64,000 nucleotides of DNA from a virus, in the IMG/VR virus record IMGVR_UViG_3300005253_000051, positions 17,506-81,505 of that record; one strand, 5' to 3'. The notes under the pieces are model-generated. The model did not search any database and was not told the origin of the DNA. It saw only the letters and a list, made by a program, of their open reading frames with translations. The translations under genes and the position numbers were made by a program. Numbering within the stretch: position 1 is the stretch's first letter; every line of letters begins with the position of its first letter. This document shows, one piece after another, positions 31,924 to 40,212 of this stretch.

Positions 31924-32287
31924 GCTGTGTTTTCTCCAGCGGGATAGCGTTAATAGAGCCGAACTTGTCCACCAAGAATTTGCTAAGTGTGAGACCAAAG
32001 CCGTCGCAGATGCTGCATTCGTAATCACCGCGGAGCAAAACTAATCCCCACCCATCCGGCATTGGAACCCGCACCAGCTTAAAATCACGCCTGAGAGGAA
32101 GGCTTATATCGATAGTTCTGTGTTGCTCGAACTCGAACAACATCACCACCCATCCATCGCTTTCGCCCTGCACTATGCGTATTCTAAAACCCATTTGGAT
32201 TTGGTTTTTGAACACGCTGCGAGTCCAAGTCCACTCAGCATCAAAAAGAGCCTTGGCGAATTGCACTTGCAAATTGTCAGTGGTCAT
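31907..32287 (-). CDS. Hypothetical protein, 126 aa
   Basis: RIVQGESDGWVVMLFEFEQH, then LLRGDYECSICDGFGL. Beta-rich with a lone CxxC. Sits between dCMP deaminase and thyX in one operon. Function not recognised. Confidence 0.6.
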   Translation of the reverse strand: MTTDNLQVQFAKALFDAEWTWTRSVFKNQIQMGFRIRIVQGESDGWVVMLFEFEQHRTIDISLPLRRDFKLVRVPMPDGWGLVLLRGDYECSICDGFGLTLSKFLVDKFGSINAIPLEKTQHDQTN

Positions 32288-32292
32288 CCGAT

Positions 32293-32856
32293 CTATCCTC
32301 CATGCTTAGTGCCACGGCCGTCGTTCTCGGCGATGTCGTGAAGGCCGCAGAAGCCACTGTCGTAGCGACCTTCGTTCGAGCACCCAGCCCTGATACACAA
32401 CAGGGGCAGGCGCATCTCGAATCGCAGCGGCATATGCCACAAGCCCGTCGAACTCCCTCGAAAGTAGTCGGCGACGAGCTGCGTGTTACGACTCTCGTAG
32501 TACTCGGCATAGACCACGCGCGCGATGCCTGCATTGACGATGCGCTTGGCGCAGTCGTAGCAGGGAATCACCGTGCAGTAGAGCGTGCAGCACTTCGCGC
32601 GGCCCCCGGCGTAGTCGAGCGCATTGGATTCTGCGTGCAAGGTGCGTACGCAGCTCATTCGGCCGTCGATCTCTTTCAGCTCGTGGCCGGCGTCGTCACA
32701 GTGCTCCATGCCCGCGGCAGAGCCGTTGTAGCCGGTGGCAACGATGCGATGATCAGGATCCACGATGACGGCGCCGACGTGTTTTCTATCACATGTCGCG
32801 CGTGTCGCCACGACATGCGCGAGCATCAGAAAGTACTGGTCCCAGTTGGGTCTCAT
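32293..32856 (-). CDS. Deoxycytidylate deaminase-like protein
   Basis: 187 residues. Zinc-dependent deaminase signature: HAES (TLHAESNALDYAG) and PCYDCAKRIV, with an extra Cys/His near GMEHCDDAGH as in phage T4-type dCMP deaminases. Converts dCMP to dUMP, the ThyX substrate; thyX is two genes downstream. The C terminus carries an extra CIRAGCSNE...CGLH knuckle not needed for deamination, possibly a second zinc site. Confidence 0.88.
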   Translation of the reverse strand: MRPNWDQYFLMLAHVVATRATCDRKHVGAVIVDPDHRIVATGYNGSAAGMEHCDDAGHELKEIDGRMSCVRTLHAESNALDYAGGRAKCCTLYCTVIPCYDCAKRIVNAGIARVVYAEYYESRNTQLVADYFRGSSTGLWHMPLRFEMRLPLLCIRAGCSNEGRYDSGFCGLHDIAENDGRGTKHGG

Positions 32857-33095
32857 TTGGTTTCCTTGCGCTTATCAAACAAGAGACGGATATCATCGGC
32901 GATCTCGATGCTTCCGTTGTCGTAGAGAAAGCGCTGGAAGTGAATAGCCTCTTCGTTGTCCGTGAAGGACGCGACGGCATCAGAGATGATGAGGGCTCCT
33001 CCCTTAGCAATGACGTAACGGACAAGGCACCAACTTTCTGGGTATTCCTGGCAGTCGTCTTGCCACTCGATCTTGTAACTGATCTTCGCGTCCAT
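32853..33095 (-). CDS. Hypothetical protein, 80 aa
   Basis: MDAKISYKIEWQDDCQEYPE then a helical FTDNEEAIHFQRFLYDNG. First gene of the transcript that runs into dCMP deaminase, just after a terminator. Unknown function. Confidence 0.55.
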   Translation of the reverse strand: MDAKISYKIEWQDDCQEYPESWCLVRYVIAKGGALIISDAVASFTDNEEAIHFQRFLYDNGSIEIADDIRLLFDKRKETK

Positions 33096-33110
33096 TTATC
33101 CTATCCTGGT

Positions 33111-33171
33111 AAAACAAGGAGCCCGGCCAATCGATGGCGACCAACCAGGGAATGAAAACTGGCCGGGCTCC
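33111..33171 (-). terminator. Rho-independent-type terminator, minus strand
   Basis: A perfect 12-bp stem (GGAGCCCGGCCA and TGGCCGGGCTCC) closes a 30-nt loop and is followed by TTGTTTT on the minus strand. It ends the transcript coming from the replication module. The large loop is unusual for a simple terminator. Confidence 0.75.
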
Positions 33172-33173
33172 TC

Positions 33174-33500
33174 TCAAACCTTCTTGCTTTCGTAGTAGGT
33201 GTGACTACACCGATTGCAGCAAAAGTGCCGAGAGTTTGGGATGTACCTAATGACCCAGTTCAGGCCATCTCGAAAGCTTTTGTGTCGCTGTTCCACCTCT
33301 ACGACACCGACTTGCGTATCGACGCCAACCAGATCATCGATGATCTCGCGCGTGCCGCACCAGTCGCAAATCCCGAGCAGGTAGTGCCGGACATTGGCGG
33401 TTTTTCCACTGATACCAACCGGCGCCTTGGCTTGGGTGAGCAGGTCGAATATGACATTGGAGTGCTCGATGGTATGAGATGTCGAAAATGGTTTGATCAT
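33174..33500 (-). CDS. Zinc-knuckle protein, 108 aa
   Basis: CDWCGTREII in the middle and HFCCNRCSHTYYES at the end form a Cys4 site split by ~50 residues. Unknown role. It ends just before the 12-bp-stem terminator. Confidence 0.6.
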   Translation of the reverse strand: MIKPFSTSHTIEHSNVIFDLLTQAKAPVGISGKTANVRHYLLGICDWCGTREIIDDLVGVDTQVGVVEVEQRHKSFRDGLNWVIRYIPNSRHFCCNRCSHTYYESKKV

Positions 33501-33513
33501 GTTTTCCTCTCAA

Positions 33514-33828
33514 CTAGTTCGCAGTGCTTCGCACCACCTCTTGATGCTTCGCCGCGTTGTCTTTCCACTCATCGATCGCGCCCTGGATCATCTCGTCCAG
33601 ACTTGGTTCACCGTCTCGAAAAATTCCGACCGCGTTCCACGCTTTCAAATCGCTCACGTTGAGTGAGTCGCGAACGCCAAGCGGGATAACGCAACCACAG
33701 GCGTGAAGACCCCACGAGATTAGAGGCGTTGAAAAATAGGTGTCCTCTTCTTCCTCGTAGTAGTACGCGCGCCAGCCATCCGCCGGCAGAAGTTGAATCA
33801 GCTGAAGGTGTTTCTCGTCGTGGTTCAT
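33514..33828 (-). CDS. Hypothetical protein, 104 aa
   Basis: Acidic patch YYYEEEEDTYFSTP, then LHACGCVIPLGVRDSLN and a helical tail. Coupled to the resolvase gene by 4 bp. No recognised motif. Confidence 0.55.
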   Translation of the reverse strand: MNHDEKHLQLIQLLPADGWRAYYYEEEEDTYFSTPLISWGLHACGCVIPLGVRDSLNVSDLKAWNAVGIFRDGEPSLDEMIQGAIDEWKDNAAKHQEVVRSTAN

Positions 33829-34304
33829 TTTCCCCTTACCCAGTGAAGCCCTATACCGACGGAATCCCAGACGTTGTGGTGCAAACTCTTAGTTTTCGGT
33901 AGCTCCACGCGCCTTGTTTCGGCGGCCGTGAGCGCGCGTTGCGTGCGCTCAACGCTAACTTTTTTCGGAGTCTGCCCCTTCCACTCGCGAGGCAGCAGCA
34001 ACTCTACATGGACCGACGGCCACTCGCGCTTGAAGTCGTTCGCGATGGCACCAACGACGACTGCAAGCGAGATCAAGTCGTTGGGATCGCCTTTTAGCAG
34101 GTGCTGCCGGTAGACCTGCGGTTTTTCAATCACGACGATATTGACGTCCATCGCCCAATCTAGAACCCAAGAAGTCGCATCACGTACGAGGCTGAGCCAG
34201 TCGCCGTTTTTCTTTATCAACGCCGCCCCGGCAAGTTCTGTCCCCGACCACGCTGCAATCCCGATCTCGTTGACGCCGGGGTCGATACTAACCGTATGGA
34301 TCAT
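33825..34304 (-). CDS. RuvC-like Holliday junction resolvase / RNase H-fold nuclease
   Basis: 159 residues from MIHTVSIDPG (34304). Acidic positions of the RuvC fold: Asp in SIDPGVNEIG, Glu in IVVIEKPQVY, and a late Asp in HHNVWDSVGIGLHW. Resolves recombination or replication intermediates before packaging. The upstream ribbon-helix-helix gene overlaps it by 17 bp. Confidence 0.82.
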   Translation of the reverse strand: MIHTVSIDPGVNEIGIAAWSGTELAGAALIKKNGDWLSLVRDATSWVLDWAMDVNIVVIEKPQVYRQHLLKGDPNDLISLAVVVGAIANDFKREWPSVHVELLLPREWKGQTPKKVSVERTQRALTAAETRRVELPKTKSLHHNVWDSVGIGLHWVRGK

Positions 34305-34461
34305 GGACAACCTCTGCTGGGTCAAGTTGTCGCAATGCAATGCGAACCAGACGCGAAAAACTCATGTGCCCATGACCTAACTTTTTGAGCGCGCGCATCT
34401 TTTGGTTCGCGGCTTTCAGGTCGCTTTCGTACAGCGAAATTGTAACAGTTTTGCGTGACAC
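34288..34461 (-). CDS. Ribbon-helix-helix regulator (CopG/Arc type), 57 aa
   Basis: A GTG start at 34461 gives RKTVTISLYESDLKAANQ, a beta strand then helix A, a turn GHGHMSFSRLVRIAL and helix B: the classic ribbon-helix-helix fold. A TTGACA/CATACT promoter and a GTGACAC direct repeat lie over its start, so autoregulation is likely. It is the first gene of the resolvase transcript. The transcript would be nearly leaderless. Confidence 0.65.
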   Translation of the reverse strand: MSRKTVTISLYESDLKAANQKMRALKKLGHGHMSFSRLVRIALRQLDPAEVVHDPYG

Positions 34462-34502
34462 TGGTGTGACACGAGTATGAACACGGAAAGCGCAGGTGTC
34501 AA
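34455..34502 (-). promoter_or_regulatory. Sigma70-like promoter with direct-repeat operator
   Basis: On the minus strand TTGACA (34497-34502), 17-bp spacer, CATACT (34474-34479). Just downstream, GTGACAC occurs twice 11 bp apart (34455-34461 and 34466-34472 on the plus strand), one helical turn, as expected for two ribbon-helix-helix dimers. Placed at the start of the RHH gene. Confidence 0.55.
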
Positions 34503-34735
34503 CCGTTCAATGCTTTTTGCGCCTCAATATAGGCATTCAACATGTCGCGCAAGTCACGAACCCCTTCTGGAGAAAGGAGGACGCCCCTATCTATGACTAG
34601 ATTGTCGCTAAACCCTATCGATACGACATCAACCCCTTCTGGGTGTGCAATAGTCACGCGGCCCATGCCTTTCTCTAAGCATCTCGGACCGGGAATGCTG
34701 CATTCCAAAATGAATTTTTGATTTTCAATTGCCAT
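34499..34735 (-). CDS. Hypothetical protein, 78 aa
   Basis: MAIENQKFILECSIPGPRC, beta-rich, then a helix SPEGVRDLRDMLNAYIEAQK. Overlaps the polymerase stop by 11 bp. Probably a small accessory protein of the replication operon; no family recognised. Confidence 0.55.
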   Translation of the reverse strand: MAIENQKFILECSIPGPRCLEKGMGRVTIAHPEGVDVVSIGFSDNLVIDRGVLLSPEGVRDLRDMLNAYIEAQKALNG

Positions 34736-36926
34736 CGTCGTGCACCCACTTTGTTTTTTCTTCGCCTTCTACGTTCATGTACTTCTCGGGCCTACTCGGT
34801 AGCAAGATCCCGTTTTCGATCACTGGCTTTCCGCCCTTGTACCAGCGCCGGTGCATCGTCGCCGATGCGCTGATCGGCACGTCGGGGCACCACTTCCGCA
34901 TGACCTCTTCCATGATCGCTTGCAGTCGATACGCAGCATCTGATGCCCGCTGGCCGGTGTAGGGATTCTCGGCGCCGATCTCGTCGTGGGCGAACAGCCA
35001 CGGGCGGCACCCGTACAGCGCTGAGTCTTCGCCGGCCGCCGTCTTGCCGGTGTAGCACTCGCGCGCGACTTCGTAGCCGGCTTCCTTGGCGCCCATCGCC
35101 GCCAAGTGCTGAAAGAAGCCGTTGCAGATCGCCGTGTAGCGAACTTGACCGCGAACCATCCCAGAGCGAACGAACTCGATGTGCTTGGCTTCGTTTTCTT
35201 GACCGACGAGCGCACCACAATATCGGAAGTAGTCGTGCATCTCGCGCCACTTGGCACGAAACCCTTGGTGCAGTTTGCAGGCGTGATCGAAGGTTACCTC
35301 GATGCCGTAGCCCTTGGCGTAGCTCACGAATGCATGCGGTCCCATACCACCGGCAAATCCGTAGTTCGCGATTTTGCAGTACTGCCGGACGCCGTTGTCA
35401 CCTGCGATCTCGGGGTCGCCGTCTTTGTAGCGGCGCAGGACTTCATCGTACGAGATCTCTAGCGTGTCGGCCGCCATCGCCAGGTGAAAATCTTGGCCGG
35501 CGCGCGCTGCGTCGGCGATGTAGCTGTAGCCGAATAGGTCAAGACAAACCTGCGCTAACGTGAGCATTTCCAACGTGTCGTAGTCACAGAACATGAACAC
35601 GAAGCCGAGCCGCGCGACGAAGCACTCACGCACGCCGCCCGCGCGTGGTGGATTTTGCAGGTTGGGCTTGCCGCATGAGGTGCGCAGCGTCTCTAGGATC
35701 GGGTTGTAGCGGCAGTTGATCGGAACTTCGATCCCGAGTTCAAGCGCGGGCACGTATGTGCTGAGCACCTTGCCGATGCGCACGCACTCAGATACGGCGT
35801 GAAGCCCATCGTCGTCGCTGTTGATGAGCACGTCGCGCTCCGTACAAACCTGTTTCGTCTTCGTGAGCTTGACCCTCTTGCTTTGTCGCTCACAGCTGTC
35901 CACGACGGCCGCCTTGATCTTTTTCATGTCGCGCGTGCCGACCGCGCGCATGTAGCCGTACTCCTTCGCGATGATTTCTTGCTCTGCGTAGTCGCCTTTG
36001 AGTAAACGCTTTAGCTCCTCGACGCCTCCGCGATCTGTGCGCACGCCCCACGTACTCATCAGCGCAAGAAACCAGTGCGCCTTGGCTTGGTAGATCTCAC
36101 CTGGGATCCCCTCGGGCGCAACGATCAACTCCTGACTGTCGTGGACGCCGAGGTTGTCCACCGAGTCGCCGATGGCGTAGTCGAGCGCATCTTGCGGCCA
36201 CTCATCAAGAGGCACGCCGTCTAGCTCGTTGTAATGCAACCGCCAAGTGTCCTCGCCTTTCTGGATGATCTTGCCCAAGTGACGAAGCACGAGATTTTGC
36301 AGAGAGAAATTCTGCTTCTTCATCTCGCCCAGTTCGTTCTCGACGAACTTTAGCTCGCCGTTGGCGTTGTCGATCAACATCTGGCGTAACTGGACGCACC
36401 GGATGCGGCCTTCGTCGAGCGCCTTGAACACGAGCGGAATGAGCGTCTCGTCTTCAGCGCAGAGTACAACTAAGTCGAAGCCGATGAAGTTGGCCCCTGT
36501 GAGAATCGCATCGCCCGACAATAGTTCCCGTGCGCGCTCGATGGCTTCATCACGAAGCAAAATCGAGCCGTCGCCCTCGGTCCAGCAAACGAGCTTGGGC
36601 GCGGGCATGCCGGGCTTGATGAGGTGCGTCTCGGTGTCGGCGGAGATGACCTTCATCGATGGTTCCTTTTCGCTGGTCTGCCATACGATGGCAGCTCGAT
36701 TCGATCGCGTTGGTCGTCGATACCCGGAATCGAAAACCCAACCCATCTGAGCTAGTTCTCGAATACGCGCCGAAGCCGTTTGATGCTTCAAGTCGAGATC
36801 GACCTCGATCTCGTCACACGTTCGACCATTACGATCACGGATGCGATCGCGAATCTGGTGGTGAAGCCTGCTGATATGCGGCTCCATCGATGATACCGCC
36901 GCGAGCGACGTCTCTTGATAGCTCAT
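34725..36926 (-). CDS. Family A DNA polymerase with N-terminal winged helix
   Basis: 733 residues from the ATG at 36926 (GGGGGAG upstream). Residues ~1-88 form a winged-helix unit (DLDLKHQTASARIRELAQMG). A 3'-5' exonuclease follows: Exo I ISADTETH (Asp97, Glu99) and Exo III YAIGDSVD. Polymerase: TSCGKPNLQNPPR, motif A FCDYDTLE (Asp448, Glu453), motif B CKIANYGFAGG (Lys518, Tyr522), motif C HDE (647-649). No 5'-3' exonuclease domain. An internal ATG at 36656, just before the exonuclease domain, has its own AAGGA, so a shorter polymerase may also be made. This is the replicative polymerase. Confidence 0.93.
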   Translation of the reverse strand: MSYQETSLAAVSSMEPHISRLHHQIRDRIRDRNGRTCDEIEVDLDLKHQTASARIRELAQMGWVFDSGYRRPTRSNRAAIVWQTSEKEPSMKVISADTETHLIKPGMPAPKLVCWTEGDGSILLRDEAIERARELLSGDAILTGANFIGFDLVVLCAEDETLIPLVFKALDEGRIRCVQLRQMLIDNANGELKFVENELGEMKKQNFSLQNLVLRHLGKIIQKGEDTWRLHYNELDGVPLDEWPQDALDYAIGDSVDNLGVHDSQELIVAPEGIPGEIYQAKAHWFLALMSTWGVRTDRGGVEELKRLLKGDYAEQEIIAKEYGYMRAVGTRDMKKIKAAVVDSCERQSKRVKLTKTKQVCTERDVLINSDDDGLHAVSECVRIGKVLSTYVPALELGIEVPINCRYNPILETLRTSCGKPNLQNPPRAGGVRECFVARLGFVFMFCDYDTLEMLTLAQVCLDLFGYSYIADAARAGQDFHLAMAADTLEISYDEVLRRYKDGDPEIAGDNGVRQYCKIANYGFAGGMGPHAFVSYAKGYGIEVTFDHACKLHQGFRAKWREMHDYFRYCGALVGQENEAKHIEFVRSGMVRGQVRYTAICNGFFQHLAAMGAKEAGYEVARECYTGKTAAGEDSALYGCRPWLFAHDEIGAENPYTGQRASDAAYRLQAIMEEVMRKWCPDVPISASATMHRRWYKGGKPVIENGILLPSRPEKYMNVEGEEKTKWVHDDGN

Positions 36927-37015
36927 TAGCTCCCCCGAACCCATGATCAAAAAATCAGCGCGACGCCCACCCGCCCGGCGAAGGAGAGCAGGCGTCACGC
37001 TAATTGGGAGCCGAA

Positions 37016-37549
37016 CTAGCTCGCGGCCTGTGCGGCCTGTGCAACCTGCGTGGCCTGCGCGACCTTCGCCACTTGAATCTTGGTGCGCGCCTCTTCGGAC
37101 GTCATCCACCGGTGCCGCGTGAACGGATTACCAGCCTTGGTGTCCTTGTTGTAGGCGTAGACGCCCATGACCAAACCAGCCAGAGGGTTGTTCTCGCCCA
37201 CGACTTCGTCGGCGATGTCTTCGTCCATCTCGACGTCTTCAGCGCTCGGTGGAAGGCCGTCTACCTCAGCATCACGACCCTGAATCCACAGGCCCATGCG
37301 CATGAAGTCTGCGATGTTACCCAGAGCTGGATCCTTGTCCAACGTGACCATCATTTCGCCCGGCGCCCCCGGTCTCATCTTGTCGCTGTCGGTCTCCCTG
37401 ATCAGGCACTCGACGACGAAGAAATCGACGTTCTTGCGCGTCTTGCCCGTCTTGCAACGCTGAATTTCGACGACGTAGTGCGCGTCTGGGATGAAATAGT
37501 GGCCACCCATGGTACTGCGCTGGCCCTTGATATCTCCGAAAAGTCCCAT
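37016..37549 (-). CDS. SSB-like / DUF669-type protein
   Basis: About 177 residues from MGLFGDIKG (37549; a start at 37582 is possible). YVVEIQRCKTGKTRKNVDFF and VECLIRE suggest an OB-fold; GRDAEVDGLPPSAEDVEMDE is acidic; an Ala/Gln-rich tail follows (VAQATQVAQAAQAAS). The layout fits phage DUF669-type ssDNA-binding proteins, and its place beside the polymerase supports this. Confidence 0.65.
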   Translation of the reverse strand: MGLFGDIKGQRSTMGGHYFIPDAHYVVEIQRCKTGKTRKNVDFFVVECLIRETDSDKMRPGAPGEMMVTLDKDPALGNIADFMRMGLWIQGRDAEVDGLPPSAEDVEMDEDIADEVVGENNPLAGLVMGVYAYNKDTKAGNPFTRHRWMTSEEARTKIQVAKVAQATQVAQAAQAAS

Positions 37550-37628
37550 TTCTCTTTCTCTTTCTCGGCCGAAGCCGTTCATTTTCGGGCCCCGTAGGGC
37601 CGCTTCCTTTGCGCGCTACAGTAGCACG

Positions 37629-37793
37629 CTACGAGCGATCTAGTTCCACGAATACGACGAAGAACTCGAACCAATCTGGTTCTTCATTTGTCGTCGGAAA
37701 CGCATCGGCTGCTTGCTTTTCGCCGTCTGTCCAGTAGGTTGAAAACCTGTCTACGTCGTCTTTCAATCGCTTGATGAACTCTTCCCTAGTCAT
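37629..37793 (-). CDS. 54-aa acidic peptide
   Basis: MTREEFIKRLKDDVDRFSTY then EEPDWFEFFVVFVELDRS. Its start sits at the end of a 24-bp direct repeat shared with the end of the SNF2 gene. Unknown function. Confidence 0.5.
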   Translation of the reverse strand: MTREEFIKRLKDDVDRFSTYWTDGEKQAADAFPTTNEEPDWFEFFVVFVELDRS

Positions 37794-38032
37794 CTTCAAA
37801 TCCTTGTCGCGTAGAGATCAATTATTTTCGTCGGGGCGTCCCTGATGTGCGATCGCCGGACGATCGCATACGCTGAGTGCTTCGTTGATCTGTTTCAAAG
37901 TCCAGTTGTTGTCACGTGCTTTAGCAATGACCTCGACGTGTTCAACGTCCACGGGACCCTTGTCATCCGTGTAAATGGTGATGACCAGTGCTCTGTTTGA
38001 ATCATCAATCATCTTCAAATCCTTGTCGCGTA
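37790..38032. repeat. 24-bp direct repeat flanking a small gene
   Basis: An identical 24-bp sequence occurs at 37790-37813 and 38009-38032. On the minus strand it encodes the end of the SNF2 protein (YATRI and stop) plus the next gene's start (AAGATGA). The 64-residue gene lies between the two copies, so it may have entered by recombination at this site. Confidence 0.7.
37818..38012 (-). CDS. Hypothetical protein, 64 aa, between direct repeats
   Basis: MIDDSNRALVITIYTDDKGP then EVIAKARDNNWTLKQINEAL. A small alpha/beta protein. It is bracketed by the 24-bp repeat and looks inserted between the helicase gene and its former neighbour. Confidence 0.55.
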   Translation of the reverse strand: MIDDSNRALVITIYTDDKGPVDVEHVEVIAKARDNNWTLKQINEALSVCDRPAIAHQGRPDENN

Positions 38033-39655
38033 AAGCACTTTCTGAACGTGCCCCTTGGTCTGCTGGATGAACTCGGCGTCCTCGATAATCGAGCCCATCG
38101 ACGCCGCCAGCTCCGATGTGTGACCAAACCAGTCGATCGTCACTTCGTCCGCCATTTGCCCCGGTCGGTGCGTACGCCCGGCGACCTGCTCGAACACCTG
38201 CCCGCTGCCTGGCAACGTCGTAAGCAAGTTGCGGCTGTAGTGCTGTAGATTTTTGCCCGTGCCCTGCGCCTTGACGCTGCAAATGATCACTGGATCACGA
38301 GCAAGATCTGCGTCGGTGCCCGCGCCGTAGTGCGGCCACCTGGTTTTTTTGGCGATGCGCTCGCCGAGGGCCTTGTGCTGGTACCAGATGATGCCGCCGT
38401 CTTTTTGGCCCCACTGGATCGCGGCATTGACGATGAAAGGGTCTTTCCACACCGGTACCGTCGGCGGCACAGGACGATCTCTCACCGCTGCCCAAGGTGC
38501 CCAAGACGGCACATTGATCCTGCCAGCCTTCGCGGCCAGGTAGACGAGCAAGGGACTATCCAGACCCTTTCTGGAACGCTTGAGAATGTCTCGCACATCA
38601 CAATTCCAATTCTTCCGCGCTTCGAGCCACTCGAAATCCGGCTTTCCATCGGGCCAATCCCAGCGCAGGTAGAACCCACACGCGAGCTGGCGCATCACAC
38701 GCGATAGCGCCAACGGACTGTCAAACTCATCCCCCTCGATCGACCACGTAGCCTTGGTGATCTGGCGTAGTTCTTCGATAACCGCGGGTACCTGCGGAAT
38801 GAGTTTCTGGATCACGAGGCTCGTGCCAATCATGTTCTTTTTGCCGGCCACCACGCCGGGCGTCTCGACGAATCGGCGGCGATACCCGTCGCGAACACCC
38901 TCACCATTGGAGCAGAATTGCTTGAGCACACCGGGGCGCATGCGGTAGTCGGGCTTAACATCGATCGCTCCGGCCCAGTCCATGATCTCTCGGTAGCCGC
39001 GGGGAAGAGGCGAGTTTTTTCTGAGCGCCAACTCCACAAGATGCGCGCTCTCGATGATGCTCCGATTTTCCATCGTTCCCGAGAGCATGACGAACCGACA
39101 GCCGGGATTCTCGGCCATGTACCGCCGAAACCGTTTGGTACGCGCCGACTGTAAACGCTTGAGCAAATGCGCCTCGTCCGCGATGATTAGATCGGGTTTG
39201 ATCTCGTCCAAGATCTCAGCCGATTTGGCCGACGACAGTTCGGTGTACTTCACGATATGCAGGCGATCGAGCGGCAAATCGAAGTACCGGCCGTAGACTT
39301 CATCGATCTCGCGCAGTGTTTTTTCCTTGAGCCTCGGAGGAACGAGCAGCACTGCGCAGTCGCTGTCCATCGCGGTGGGTAGCGCGAGAGAGATGAGCGT
39401 TTTTCCCGATCCAACGCCGATATCCCCCACTAAACCGTCGGCAGTCGCCGCTTCGATCAACGCCGCAGATTGGAGCGGCCAAAAACGCATCGCGTCTGAA
39501 GGAGCGTTGGGCCGCAGAAACATGCACGTCACGTCGAGAACAGCCTCAAGATCGAGCACGCGCCTCGGCAACGCTGAAATGCGCTTGAACTCTACTGAGT
39601 TCGTGACGACGCCGATGGCGCCGTTGATGTCGGCAAATCGGCCCATACGAAACAC
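38015..39655 (-). CDS. SNF2/SF2-type helicase-like ATPase
   Basis: 546 residues from a GTG at 39655 (ATG at 39646 also possible). Walker A GVGSGKT, DEAH box IIADEAHLLKR, motif III MLSGT, and motif VI QVAGRTHRPGQ typical of the SNF2 family. SNF2-type proteins in phages act in replication, recombination or antidefence. Part of the polymerase/nuclease/primase operon. Confidence 0.88.
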   Translation of the reverse strand: MFRMGRFADINGAIGVVTNSVEFKRISALPRRVLDLEAVLDVTCMFLRPNAPSDAMRFWPLQSAALIEAATADGLVGDIGVGSGKTLISLALPTAMDSDCAVLLVPPRLKEKTLREIDEVYGRYFDLPLDRLHIVKYTELSSAKSAEILDEIKPDLIIADEAHLLKRLQSARTKRFRRYMAENPGCRFVMLSGTMENRSIIESAHLVELALRKNSPLPRGYREIMDWAGAIDVKPDYRMRPGVLKQFCSNGEGVRDGYRRRFVETPGVVAGKKNMIGTSLVIQKLIPQVPAVIEELRQITKATWSIEGDEFDSPLALSRVMRQLACGFYLRWDWPDGKPDFEWLEARKNWNCDVRDILKRSRKGLDSPLLVYLAAKAGRINVPSWAPWAAVRDRPVPPTVPVWKDPFIVNAAIQWGQKDGGIIWYQHKALGERIAKKTRWPHYGAGTDADLARDPVIICSVKAQGTGKNLQHYSRNLLTTLPGSGQVFEQVAGRTHRPGQMADEVTIDWFGHTSELAASMGSIIEDAEFIQQTKGHVQKVLYATRI

Positions 39656-39862
39656 TCATTTTTGTTCGATAGCTGCTGCAATTTCCCGAAGAGCTGATGC
39701 TATATCGGCACTCCCTTCTTTAATTGAAACAGCGAGAAATTCTATAGCACCCATAGCAGGAGTAGTTGCATCCCCCACACCTAACCACTTTAGTTGTGAG
39801 GCAATGTTTTCCAGAGCACTAACAAACTCAGGAGCATAATCAAGTCCACTGAACTCACCCAT
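39656..39862 (-). CDS. Hypothetical protein, 68 aa
   Basis: MGEFSGLDYAPEFVSALENI, all-helical, ending SALREIAAAIEQK. Its first codons resemble those of the next upstream gene (MGE), part of a duplicated junction. Unknown function. Confidence 0.5.
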   Translation of the reverse strand: MGEFSGLDYAPEFVSALENIASQLKWLGVGDATTPAMGAIEFLAVSIKEGSADIASALREIAAAIEQK

Positions 39863-40212
39863 CAGAAAACCGCTCGCACGATCTCGATGGCGACATTATT
39901 CAGAGACTCCTGCGGAGGTGCCCCCTCATAGGCATCCACAAGAATAGCCTCAATCGCTAAACAGCCGTCATCGATGATCACGGAAGGAAACCGCCAAACC
40001 ACATCGGATTCCCCAAACACGGCGAGGAACGAAGCGAAGATGTGAACGGGATCTTTCCAAATGAACTTCACAACATTAGGAGCGGTCCACCACAAAGCAG
40101 CCTTTCGATAGAGTTCGAGATCATCTTCTGCTCGCACACTAAAAATTTTCTCTAGATCAATCACGTACCTGCGCCGGATCTCGTGATCGGTATAATCTCG
40201 TTTTTCCCCCAT
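39862..40212 (-). CDS. Paralogue of the nuclease C-terminal domain, 116 aa
   Basis: The C terminus EIVRAVF is identical to the end of the adjacent 554-residue nuclease, and FPSVII...AIEIVRAVF parallels LPSVMV...ASEIVRAVF there. So this free protein probably arose by duplicating the nuclease C-terminal domain. It contains WRFPSVIIDDGCLAIEAILV. It might compete with or assist the nuclease. TGATG junction upstream. Confidence 0.6.
   Translation of the reverse strand: MGEKRDYTDHEIRRRYVIDLEKIFSVRAEDDLELYRKAALWWTAPNVVKFIWKDPVHIFASFLAVFGESDVVWRFPSVIIDDGCLAIEAILVDAYEGAPPQESLNNVAIEIVRAVF

Noticed and set aside
34792-35563. Alternative frames inside the DNA polymerase
   Set aside because: Arg-rich shadows of a gene with all polymerase motifs intact.
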